From Suilimivivens sp964614185 (GTDB taxonomy: Bacteria; Bacillota; Clostridia; Lachnospirales; Lachnospiraceae): DNA of 64,000 bases. Below are positions 6,048-15,033 of this stretch, piece after piece. A program made the translations under genes and the position numbers. Where the stretch lies: the NCBI GenBank assembly GCA_964614185.1, contig CAZTKJ010000001.1:1-64000 (forward strand). Direction: 5' to 3'. How positions within the stretch are numbered: position 1 is the first letter of the stretch; every line of letters begins with the position of its first letter. The notes under the pieces were generated by a model, which was not told the origin of the DNA, made no database searches, and worked only from the letters and a program-made list of their open reading frames with translations.

Positions 6048-9000
6048 TATTGTTCCCTCCTGCAATATACTGCTCTGCCATCTTGGTAGAGAATGTAACT
6101 GTTCCCACCTGTAGCATCTTCTATCTGTAGTTCGTTTAAATCAGCCTTTCCGCTCAGAGACTTAATCTCAATGACCTTGGTTCCATTTGGAACTTTGTCA
6201 TAATCCAGATGTATCGTAATATTGGTAACAGATCCTTTCTTCAAAAGTCCGGTAACGGTGATCAGACCGCTACGGGCAATATAAAGGTCCGCACTGCCGT
6301 CGCAGGAAATATTCGCTGCTTTTACAGAGGTGCATCTAAACTTTGAACCATCTTCAAAGACAATTGTTCCTCCCTGTACGCTTCCGCCAAAGTCCGCTTC
6401 TTTAGAAATGCCAAGCTGATAGTTCCCGCCTGCCAATGTCCCTTCTGTCTCTACTATATTTTTGCCGGAAGTCTTATAGGTCATCAGTTTTATGTTTTCA
6501 AATATTGTGTTGCACTTTAAGGTCAGTTTTCCGGTATATGCAATCTGCCTTTGCTGATCCTCTGCACCTTTTATTGTCACCTGTTCCGCATAAGACGGCA
6601 TGGTTAGAGAAGTAAGGGTGCCTTTTGCATTTCTCATTTCTGCATCCTGCAGCAGTTCAATGGTATAGGACGCTTTCTTATCCTTTCTGCTGTTGATTTC
6701 AGCAATTGCTTCTTCCATACTGAAGAATTTCGTCCCGGCATCAGCAATCAGCACTGCTTCTGCCTGTGAAATATCTCCGTAGCAGAGATTCTTACCGGAT
6801 TTATAAATACCGTATTCCGTTTTCTCTGTTCTCATTTCTGATATGGGAACAAAGAAATCTCCATCTGCCACCGCCGCTTTTAAGAGAACCGTATCATTCT
6901 CCAGAGCCACAAGATTTTTATAATTCTCATTCTGATACAGTGCTATTACGAAATATTCTGTCTCTGCCTCCGGTGCTGAAACCTTTCCGGTAATTTCTAT
7001 GCCGGAATTACCTTTGGCATCCTGTTTAGCTGCCAGTACATTTTTTATATATCCGTCTTGATTCAGACTGCATAATTCCGCTATTTTCAGTTTACCGGAT
7101 GCTCTTTCCCAATCTGATACCGCACTTAAGGTACTTTCTTCCATTTCTGTCTTTTTACTTATAGTAATATTTTTCCCTCTTAGAAATGCATTTTCCAAAT
7201 GGAGATTTTGTACTGTAATATCTCCTGTGGAATGCAGATTTGCATCTTCTATGGTAACCTGCCCAAATCCCTGCAGCGCTGCTGCTCTTCCTTCTTCATC
7301 AGAACCTGTTACAAACAGCTCACCTTTCGTTCCGCCTTTTAAAGTAACCTTTTCCGAAGCTTCTGCCTGCATAAAGGAAAGTTTATAGTTTCCTGCGTTT
7401 ATCGTTGCTGTTGACACTGCACCCTTATTATTGACAGATAACAGATTCATATATTCAAAGGAAGTATTACTCTTTAAAGTAAGATTTCCTGTAAATGTGA
7501 GATTGATTCTGCTGCTGTTGTCAGCAACGGTAAATACCAGTTCATTTACATTTGCCGGCATATTCAGCGCTACAGCTCTTTCCGGCTGTTTTTCAAATGT
7601 AACCTGATAGTTTTTAAGGTTATCTTTGGAAAGCGCTATATCTTCCCTGGCAGAGATTCCAATGGCTTTCAGCGCCGCTTCCACAGTTCTGAATCTTCCC
7701 TGATACTCTGACTTAGAAGTTCCGCCGCTTGAAGAAACACTGACGGAAGGAGCTTCAGATGACAGGTAAAGTCCTCCTTCTTCCGTAAGAAGACAATTTG
7801 TATCTTCTTCGTTTATTTGGTTTCCTTCACCGTCCAGCAATGCAATTCTGTTATCTGCTGCATTTCCACCAACAGCTGCCAGTCTCTTCTTCAGAGATAC
7901 TTCTTCATCAGCAGCAAGCAAAAGCTCTGCATGGGTATATTCTGTATTTTCATCCTGCCCTATGACGGAAGAATCTTTACCAAGATGAATTCCCACTTCT
8001 ACACTTTCATCTACGCTTCCGTTTATGGACAGCTGGGAAAGCTGTGTCATATCATATCCTGTCTTGCTCTTGCCATATTTACTTACGGTGTCAAGGCAAA
8101 CCTTACCTTCTCCACCTTCTTCCAAAGGCATAATCGTATGTATCTTAAAGTCTCCCATACCGGCAAGTTCATTTTCTCCATCAGATACACACAGATTCTT
8201 AATGTCCACCTTACCGCTGACAGATATCTTTGTCCGGTTCAATCCAAGGCTTCCTTTAGACGCCGCAATGGTGGAAAATTCATCACTGCCTCCTACCAAA
8301 GTCAGCATACTGTCACTGCCGATAGTAATCCCCTTGCTTACAACATTTCCCTTGCCATCTGTCTGTTCCAAAGGAACTTCATTGACGATCAGGGTCAGCT
8401 TATCGGGAATCTTAATATTATCCATATAGATCAAAGAAGCATCTGATTCCTGTCCACGGATGATCTCTACAGTTCCTTTGACTTTGGACGGAAGAAGGAA
8501 CTTACCTGTGGTTTCTTCTTTGGTTTTTGTATTCATTCCGGTCATGATCTGTCCACTTCCCATAAGTTCCAGACCATACCATGTATAGGTATTTCCCATA
8601 CTATCCAGCATCTGTATTGCTTCATACCAGCTTTCTGCATAGGTGGAAGCAGATGCACCGTTTTCGCTGCGGGCAGTGATCTTGACCTTCATCCTTTCGC
8701 CAAGTCCTGCTTTAATATACTGCTTGATATCTCTGTAATAAACTACTCCTTCCAGCTGCTGCATCTTCAATCCGTCATTATCCATAAGCATACCGGCTGT
8801 TTTAAGCTGTTCTGCCTGCATAATGGGCGCCTGCAGAAGCGGAATATCCATAGGATTTTCTACGAACGGATTTTCTCCTTCTTCCAGCTTTTGCAGATAT
8901 ATCTCCGTACTTGTAACATCCGGCTGCATTACCAATACTGTTATAGTCTTTCCTGCCGGAATTGCAGAACTTCCCTTTATAATTGCATTGGTAGAATCAT

Positions 9001-12000
9001 CCTTGGCAGATTTCTGTTTTACCAACAGGATTCCGTTGCTTCCTGCCAGCGTATCTGCCGTAAGAGAACCTGTCACCAGCAGTCTTGTGCTCTCTAAGGT
9101 ATCTCCATCTGTTCCTGTTAACCCTAACGTTTTTACTTCTGCCTTACCGGAAATGCCAAGGACTGCTGTTCCTGCAGCTTCCCCTTCTTCATCCATTCCC
9201 AGATACAGGCCCTTTAACCCCGTAACATTACCTTTGATGTTAAATGCAGAATCATTGATAAGGTAAACTTCACAGCCTTTACCATCACCCTGCACATTGC
9301 CAAAGAGCAGCTCCCCTGCAACGCTTCCTGCGTCTATGATTCCTGCATCTTCTCCACACTGATCAAAAGTCAGCCTGGTAACACCGCTCTTACCGGTCTT
9401 CATGGTAATGTCGGCGGCGGCTGAAACTATCTGCCCCTTATTTACTTTTACCGGGTTTAAATTTACTTTTGCAAAAACGCCGGATGTATTGACCGTCAGA
9501 TTTCCGGTAAAGGTGAGACGCTTTCCATTACCGTTAACTGTCAGACTGTCGCACTTACCTGCCGAGGGCATTAATAATGCTCCCGGAGAGGTAATTACCG
9601 TACCTTTGCCGTCTATTCTTCTGGTTTCTTCTATATCATCAAGAAGGGTTATCTGACAGCTGAGAGAATCGTCACCTAATGTATTGATTTCTGTCACTGC
9701 CTGATACCAGTCTGCAAAGCAGCTTTCTTTTTCCCCATAAACCAGTTGCACTTGCAGTAATCCCTCTGCATTTTCTCCGGGAAGGTATAATCCCTTTTCA
9801 TGTTTGAACGGAATCTCTCCTTTTGCCAAGTCCGAAGAAAAAATCATAAAGCTTGATGCTGCTGCCTTAGGTGCAGACAATATTTTGTTTTCATTGGTTA
9901 TTTCTGACAGAGCATTTACACTGCTTACGCCCTCCTTTACAACTGCAAGGGCTCCGCCTGTCTGATTTTCCACACTGCCATTAATTGTCAGGTCAGCGCC
10001 GGAAGTAATACACAATCTGGAGAAATCTCCTCCGGCTTCCTCACTGCATGACTGATAATCAGCAATATTCGTAATGACAGACCCTTTCTGTGCAATGGTA
10101 AACACAGCATTCTCTTTCAAAGTAAGTGTTGTAACAACTGCTTTGCCACCGGAAGTAAACTCTGTGCCGGCTCCTATAGTCAGCTTCGATACCGTAAGAC
10201 CTCCGCTGCCTACGTAATAAGCAGTGTCTCCATACAATTCCAATCCTACAGAGGATTTCGTATCCGCTGTTATTTTATTAATGGATTTATCGGGGGCAAG
10301 TTCTATCTCCTTAAGAGTCAGTCCGTATTTGCCCATACTTATATTGGCCGTTCCCTTTCCATAATCAGGACTAAGGGTAATCTGTTCCAATGTGGTATTG
10401 GTTTTTAAAGTAATATCACCTGCTGTATGCAATACAATATCTTCTTCTGCCGCTGTTAAGGTAATATCTGCTGCATTAACGGGAAATACTACTTTTTCCG
10501 GTTTTGTTTCTCCCAGACTGCTATGGAGAGTGAAAACATAGGAAGCTGTCTTATCCTTTTGGGCATCTACTGCCTTAGATGCTTCTTCAAGGGTAGGGAA
10601 GGATCCTAAAGATACTTCTTCCCCATTACGAATACGGGATACTTCAACAGGAGCTCCTCCTGCCTCATACAGATAGATCTTGGTCCCCTTCTTTACAAGC
10701 TTTGCCTCTGTTCCTGCTTCATAATTTTCTTCTGCCGGACGGAAATGTAAAGCCTCTGCCGTTTTGGCATTTAGCAAAAGACCTTCTGTGGAAGGTGCAT
10801 TACATAAACCTGCATTATCCTCCGAAGCAGCCTCTTTCACCTGAATTTCTATTTGGTTTTTAGCTTCTGACAACAGTACGGTACCTGTAATGTTAAGATA
10901 TACGTCTGTTATCTTTCCTTTTGCATCTGCTTTCTGTCTGGTAACCAGCCTATTATCCGTAGTTTCGCTGACTAATATGCCTGTAATGGCAAAATCTTTA
11001 TTAGCTGTAACCTGTGCATGGGATAAGGTTACATCTTTAAATGCTATTTTATCTGCCTGGAGATCAACGGGTTTATCTGCAGCGCCATAAATTCCCGCTT
11101 TATTAGCTGAGGTGAACTTACCGGTTACAATACAACTGCATCCTGCGGAAGTTCTGTAATCTTTAATTACGGCATCGGATACAACAGGCCCATAGCCATC
11201 TTCTTCTTTAACGCCCACTTTTAATGCGCTGCCTGATTCCTGATGCAGATAATCAGCAGTCAGTTTTCCCTGAACCCATAAATCTGCTTTCTGCTCTACT
11301 CTTGTAGCCGTAAAAGTACCGCCGGTTTTTTTAGTAGCAGCTGTATAATAAGGCCGCAAAGAGAAATCTGATGCTACAGAAACTTCTGCATATCCGCTGA
11401 TATTTCCGGCCATTCCGTCTGCCAAACCGCTGTTCACATATTGTGTTGTTCCATTAATACTCTGATAGTCAGGAGTTTTTATCGTGCCTTCTACTTTGAG
11501 AGTTCCTTTGCTGCCGTTTAAAAGCAAAGGAGCTTCCACAACCACATCTCCTATTGTCAGTCCGTAGCTTCCTGTCTTTAACGTCATCACCGCCGGATAC
11601 TGATAGCCTGCTGCCCTCTCATCCATAACCGACACAAAAGGCTCTGTCGCTTTCGTGTCTACATCAGAATTGGCCTTAAGAGGCGTCAATGTTACATTCC
11701 GCAAAGTAAGGTCTGTGGTTGTGGTAATAGCATTGCCTGTAAAGCAGATCCTGTGTCCGTCTCCTTCTATAGTCAGACTGTTGATACAATCTGCCTTGGG
11801 CATCGTAAGTGCCTCCGGCTTTAAATTGTTTCCATTCACTGAATCAATATCATGTATCAAAGTAATGGTATAGTCTCTTTTTACCTTCAGACCATTGATT
11901 TCATCTATAGCGTCCTTATAAGTGATAATATCTTCCAGCACTGTCCGTCCGTTGTCGTCATAGCTTAAAATAATGGTTTGCACTTGTTTTATATAAACAA

Positions 12001-14881
12001 TATCTCCATTTCTTTTAAAGCTGTTTGCTTCCGGATCATTGCCGCCTGTTCCGCCATAGGGCAGACTGTTATCCGGATGAACCTGAATCATTGCAGTATC
12101 CACCAGGGGGGCTTTTACCAGCGTGAACTGCATATATACACTGCCTGTGCTTCTGAAGAAATATCGTCCTTTTCCATCTTTAGTATAAAAGCTTACCGGA
12201 GCATAATAATTTCCGTCAGAAAACTCTACCGAACCGGCTTTTTCCCCTGTCAGACGCTCCATCAGTCTGACATAGACCGCCTTTTCGGTAACTGTTCCTG
12301 TGATGGTGAATCCCGGGTTCCATATTCCTGTCTTATTGTCCATATCTGCCGAAACAGATATCACATTTTCTTCACTGCAATTAATAATGTTTTCTACAAA
12401 AAGCGTGCCGGCAGTTCTGCACTCCGTATTCTTTCCCTGTTCTTTCGCTTTATATAAATATAAATCACCTACATCCATGGATATAGCGCTAAAACAGCCG
12501 CCCTCCAGTAACAATGAAGCCAGATTCTTTACATCACCTGCTACTGTAAGATTACGATCCGTATAAAAGCTGCCTGTTTCCATTCCATTGCCTATGATCT
12601 GCCCAATTCCTTTTCCCTCTACGGATACCTGCTCAAACCGGACCTCATAACTGCCTACATCTATCTGCAGTTCTGTCTGGGGCAGCAAAGTAATATTCTG
12701 GAATATCAGTAAACTTTTGGCTGTAATGTTGTCATCTATTTGCAGTGTAACATCTGTGGCAGCTTCCCCGGAAACAGGACCTGATACAATCAGTCCATGT
12801 ATGTTTTCCGGCAGTGCAAGGCTGCCCTTTACTACAGCATTCCGTGTCACTTCAATCTGATAATCCGACAGCCTCTGCCCATTAGCAGAAAGATAATTAA
12901 CCGCCTTCTTCCATGTGGAAAATCTCCCCAGTTCTTCTCTTTTCCCTCCAGTCACGTCATATACATAAAAAATCGGATCAGGCTCCTCCGCATCTCTGGT
13001 GATGACATTCATTCTGGGGGTAGATCCACTGGAACCAACAAAATAATTAACGGAACCATAAGACCTATTATAAAAGCTCTCACCCAGTGCTACTGTATTG
13101 ACACTGTCATAAAGCTTCGTAGTCCCTGATGCCCACATAGTATGGGTTTGGTCAAAATATACCTTCGTCTCATTATCAAAAGTAATGACTACGGAGAAAA
13201 CATCTCCTTCCTTTACTACAACATCATCATAAATATCAATGGTATTATAGCCGGCATAAGCGGTCTGACCCTGATCCTGATAAACCAGTTCTCCACTTTT
13301 CGGGTTCGTTATGACTCCGTTTTTATCTTTAGAGGTCGGATTTATATATACCTCCACAGTATAACCCACTCCTGCGTTGAGGGTAAAAAATCCAACACCT
13401 TCTATTGTCTCAGCGCCGTCTTCATTGGCTTTAGCTTCATAACACTGAGCAATACCATAGGTATACGTGTAACTGCCAATGCATACCCCGCCGCCATAAT
13501 AATAATTATTCAGGTCACGTTCCAGCTCTTTTCCTACAAAAGCTGCTGCCGAGGAATTTTTTATGGAAGTATCATAATAGGAAATATAGAAATATCCTTT
13601 ATCTCCAAAAGAAGTGCCCCAGCTGTTCTTACAGATCCATGCTCCGTCTCCTTCAGGCTTTTTATGATCGATCCGGCCATAGAAACTGTCGGTAAAATTT
13701 TCCTTGCTGTAATTGTCATCCCATCCCACTATGGCAATGGCATGGTTCGTATAAGTATTTTTGTCGTTAAAGTAAGCCGCTGTACTCCAGCTCTGGAAAT
13801 AATCATCATGATAATAGGATCCATACACTGCCCCATTAATCATAATAAGAGTCTTTACAGCATCGGCATCGGATATAGGAGTGATATAGCAGTCACTCAT
13901 ATAATAGGCATTCTTCTTCCATGCATCATCAGGTGTGGTGGTATCCCTTTTACCTAATATATCCGCATAACCTGTAGGATAGGGATAATCTTTTTCTTTG
14001 GCCGCTCCCTTCCAATTAGAGAGAGCAGTGGCCGCCATCTGAATATTGCCTCCCGTATTCATATAGCTGTATTCGTCTTCCAGAGGATTTACATAATCAC
14101 CTTTTGTATTTCCCAACTCATCAGAACCTGTATGGGTGGCAAAATAAGCCAGATGCCACTCTGACAAGTCTATATCCGAACTTACACTCCCTGCTGCCAG
14201 CATACTTCCTTCCAGAGAAGCCATAGTTGCATACGCCCAACAGGTTCCGTAAGGATTCTGATTTTTAACACTTGTTACATATCCATCTTCTCTGGAATCA
14301 TACTTATCCGGAAGAACTGAAAAGAGCATAATTCCACTCTCATAAGCTTCAACCATTTCTTCTTCCGGCAGTATCGGCAGATAAGAAGGCACCGCTGCTT
14401 TTTGCCTTGCAATCTCCTCTTCTGTCATAGGTCTTCCAAATATGTAATCAAGATCTTTGACAGATTCCGAAGGTGTAGGGGTTACGGATTCCATGGGTGT
14501 CCCTGTAGGAGTTTCCGAAGGCTCTTCCGTTGGTGTTCCTTCCGGGCTTTCTAAAGGGTCTTCCGAAGGTGTAACAGAAGGCTCCTCTATATCTGTGGGA
14601 GATACTGTCTCCTTTGGCTTCTCTGTAGGAAGATCTGCATCCGTCTCTATAGGAGTTTCTTCCGGTGTCTGCTCAGGCTCAGGCTCTTCCGTTGCTATGG
14701 GAGCAGGCGTCTGTGGTTCCTTCGTTTCCTCCGGCGTATTTGTTTCTTCGGGTGCTTCTGTTGCAGTCTCTGAGGAAGGCAGTGTGGAAGCATATGCCAC
14801 TCCTGCCGGCTGCAAATTACTGAAAATAAGCGCTATACATAAAATAAAAGCTGCTAATTGATTTTTCCGTACTCTTTTCAT
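6047..14881 (-). CDS. Giant secreted C1 (papain-like) cysteine peptidase with lectin-like domain and beta-rich repeats
   Basis: About 2944 aa. A signal peptide (core QLAAFILCIALIFSN) is followed by a Glu/Pro/Thr linker over residues ~35-140. The C1A peptidase domain runs over ~190-440, with Cys214 (in GTCWAYA), His380 (in NHAIAIVGWDD) and Asn419 (in CKNSWGTSFGDKGYFYISYYD). All catalytic residues are present. A lectin-like domain typical of bacterial C1 peptidases follows to ~residue 630. The remaining ~2300 residues hold about seven diverged units of 300-440 residues, each with a pattern such as LTMP...LTI.G....I.FTGNLTLK.NT.FENI.L. The units are centred near residues 730, 1045, 1490, 1790, 2140, 2470 and 2790, and probably fold as beta-helix or beta-solenoid. 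There is no LPXTG sorting signal, and the C-terminus is simply CRREQ. ATG 14881 has AAAGGG upstream; an in-frame GTG at 14890 is the alternative. It probably degrades host or bacterial surface proteins, which is inference. Confidence 0.92.
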   Translation of the reverse strand: MKRVRKNQLAAFILCIALIFSNLQPAGVAYASTLPSSETATEAPEETNTPEETKEPQTPAPIATEEPEPEQTPEETPIETDADLPTEKPKETVSPTDIEEPSVTPSEDPLESPEGTPTEEPSETPTGTPMESVTPTPSESVKDLDYIFGRPMTEEEIARQKAAVPSYLPILPEEEMVEAYESGIMLFSVLPDKYDSREDGYVTSVKNQNPYGTCWAYATMASLEGSMLAAGSVSSDIDLSEWHLAYFATHTGSDELGNTKGDYVNPLEDEYSYMNTGGNIQMAATALSNWKGAAKEKDYPYPTGYADILGKRDTTTPDDAWKKNAYYMSDCYITPISDADAVKTLIMINGAVYGSYYHDDYFQSWSTAAYFNDKNTYTNHAIAIVGWDDNYSKENFTDSFYGRIDHKKPEGDGAWICKNSWGTSFGDKGYFYISYYDTSIKNSSAAAFVGKELERDLNNYYYGGGVCIGSYTYTYGIAQCYEAKANEDGAETIEGVGFFTLNAGVGYTVEVYINPTSKDKNGVITNPKSGELVYQDQGQTAYAGYNTIDIYDDVVVKEGDVFSVVITFDNETKVYFDQTHTMWASGTTKLYDSVNTVALGESFYNRSYGSVNYFVGSSGSTPRMNVITRDAEEPDPIFYVYDVTGGKREELGRFSTWKKAVNYLSANGQRLSDYQIEVTRNAVVKGSLALPENIHGLIVSGPVSGEAATDVTLQIDDNITAKSLLIFQNITLLPQTELQIDVGSYEVRFEQVSVEGKGIGQIIGNGMETGSFYTDRNLTVAGDVKNLASLLLEGGCFSAISMDVGDLYLYKAKEQGKNTECRTAGTLFVENIINCSEENVISVSADMDNKTGIWNPGFTITGTVTEKAVYVRLMERLTGEKAGSVEFSDGNYYAPVSFYTKDGKGRYFFRSTGSVYMQFTLVKAPLVDTAMIQVHPDNSLPYGGTGGNDPEANSFKRNGDIVYIKQVQTIILSYDDNGRTVLEDIITYKDAIDEINGLKVKRDYTITLIHDIDSVNGNNLKPEALTMPKADCINSLTIEGDGHRICFTGNAITTTTDLTLRNVTLTPLKANSDVDTKATEPFVSVMDERAAGYQYPAVMTLKTGSYGLTIGDVVVEAPLLLNGSKGTLKVEGTIKTPDYQSINGTTQYVNSGLADGMAGNISGYAEVSVASDFSLRPYYTAATKKTGGTFTATRVEQKADLWVQGKLTADYLHQESGSALKVGVKEEDGYGPVVSDAVIKDYRTSAGCSCIVTGKFTSANKAGIYGAADKPVDLQADKIAFKDVTLSHAQVTANKDFAITGILVSETTDNRLVTRQKADAKGKITDVYLNITGTVLLSEAKNQIEIQVKEAASEDNAGLCNAPSTEGLLLNAKTAEALHFRPAEENYEAGTEAKLVKKGTKIYLYEAGGAPVEVSRIRNGEEVSLGSFPTLEEASKAVDAQKDKTASYVFTLHSSLGETKPEKVVFPVNAADITLTAAEEDIVLHTAGDITLKTNTTLEQITLSPDYGKGTANISMGKYGLTLKEIELAPDKSINKITADTKSSVGLELYGDTAYYVGSGGLTVSKLTIGAGTEFTSGGKAVVTTLTLKENAVFTIAQKGSVITNIADYQSCSEEAGGDFSRLCITSGADLTINGSVENQTGGALAVVKEGVSSVNALSEITNENKILSAPKAAASSFMIFSSDLAKGEIPFKHEKGLYLPGENAEGLLQVQLVYGEKESCFADWYQAVTEINTLGDDSLSCQITLLDDIEETRRIDGKGTVITSPGALLMPSAGKCDSLTVNGNGKRLTFTGNLTVNTSGVFAKVNLNPVKVNKGQIVSAAADITMKTGKSGVTRLTFDQCGEDAGIIDAGSVAGELLFGNVQGDGKGCEVYLINDSAFNIKGNVTGLKGLYLGMDEEGEAAGTAVLGISGKAEVKTLGLTGTDGDTLESTRLLVTGSLTADTLAGSNGILLVKQKSAKDDSTNAIIKGSSAIPAGKTITVLVMQPDVTSTEIYLQKLEEGENPFVENPMDIPLLQAPIMQAEQLKTAGMLMDNDGLKMQQLEGVVYYRDIKQYIKAGLGERMKVKITARSENGASASTYAESWYEAIQMLDSMGNTYTWYGLELMGSGQIMTGMNTKTKEETTGKFLLPSKVKGTVEIIRGQESDASLIYMDNIKIPDKLTLIVNEVPLEQTDGKGNVVSKGITIGSDSMLTLVGGSDEFSTIAASKGSLGLNRTKISVSGKVDIKNLCVSDGENELAGMGDFKIHTIMPLEEGGEGKVCLDTVSKYGKSKTGYDMTQLSQLSINGSVDESVEVGIHLGKDSSVIGQDENTEYTHAELLLAADEEVSLKKRLAAVGGNAADNRIALLDGEGNQINEEDTNCLLTEEGGLYLSSEAPSVSVSSSGGTSKSEYQGRFRTVEAALKAIGISAREDIALSKDNLKNYQVTFEKQPERAVALNMPANVNELVFTVADNSSRINLTFTGNLTLKSNTSFEYMNLLSVNNKGAVSTATINAGNYKLSFMQAEASEKVTLKGGTKGELFVTGSDEEGRAAALQGFGQVTIEDANLHSTGDITVQNLHLENAFLRGKNITISKKTEMEESTLSAVSDWERASGKLKIAELCSLNQDGYIKNVLAAKQDAKGNSGIEITGKVSAPEAETEYFVIALYQNENYKNLVALENDTVLLKAAVADGDFFVPISEMRTEKTEYGIYKSGKNLCYGDISQAEAVLIADAGTKFFSMEEAIAEINSRKDKKASYTIELLQDAEMRNAKGTLTSLTMPSYAEQVTIKGAEDQQRQIAYTGKLTLKCNTIFENIKLMTYKTSGKNIVETEGTLAGGNYQLGISKEADFGGSVQGGTIVFEDGSKFRCTSVKAANISCDGSADLYIARSGLITVTGLLKKGSVTNITIHLDYDKVPNGTKVIEIKSLSGKADLNELQIEDATGGNSYILYQDGRAVYCRREQ

Positions 14882-14910
14882 ATTAAACACCCTTTACTAA
14901 AATTTCTCCG

Positions 14911-14939
14911 ATTATATAATATTCTATCATTTTACGCAA
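14911..14939 (-). promoter_or_regulatory. Promoter of the giant protease gene
   Basis: On the minus strand a perfect TATAAT (14911-14916) lies 17 bases after TTGCGT (14934-14939), about 30 bases upstream of the start codon. It also follows the terminator of the preceding gene, so the protease and the 100-aa gene form their own transcript. Confidence 0.6.
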
Positions 14940-14980
14940 ATATTGTCTATCCGGCAAAGAAACTTATCAACTCTGTAAAC

Positions 14981-15019
14981 AAAAAATACACCGGAGCCGA
15001 TTCTCATCGGGCTCCGGTG
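14981..15019 (-). terminator. Strong Rho-independent terminator after the LRR protein gene
   Basis: CACCGGAGCC (14989-14998) pairs perfectly with GGCTCCGGTG (15010-15019), and the minus-strand tail is TATTTTTTG. It lies just past the stop at 15034 and separates the two giant genes into independent transcripts. Confidence 0.92.
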
Positions 15020-15033
15020 CATCTGCCTGTTGT

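Noticed and set aside
13142..13957. Plus-strand open frame of 271 codons inside the giant protease gene
   Set aside because: It is antisense to the conserved C1 protease and lectin-like domains, has no ribosome binding site, and its composition mirrors the sense codons.
14457..14861. Plus-strand Ser/Gly/Val-rich open frame of 134 codons
   Set aside because: It is the complement of the Glu/Pro/Thr linker codons, whose low-complexity repeats keep the opposite frame open.
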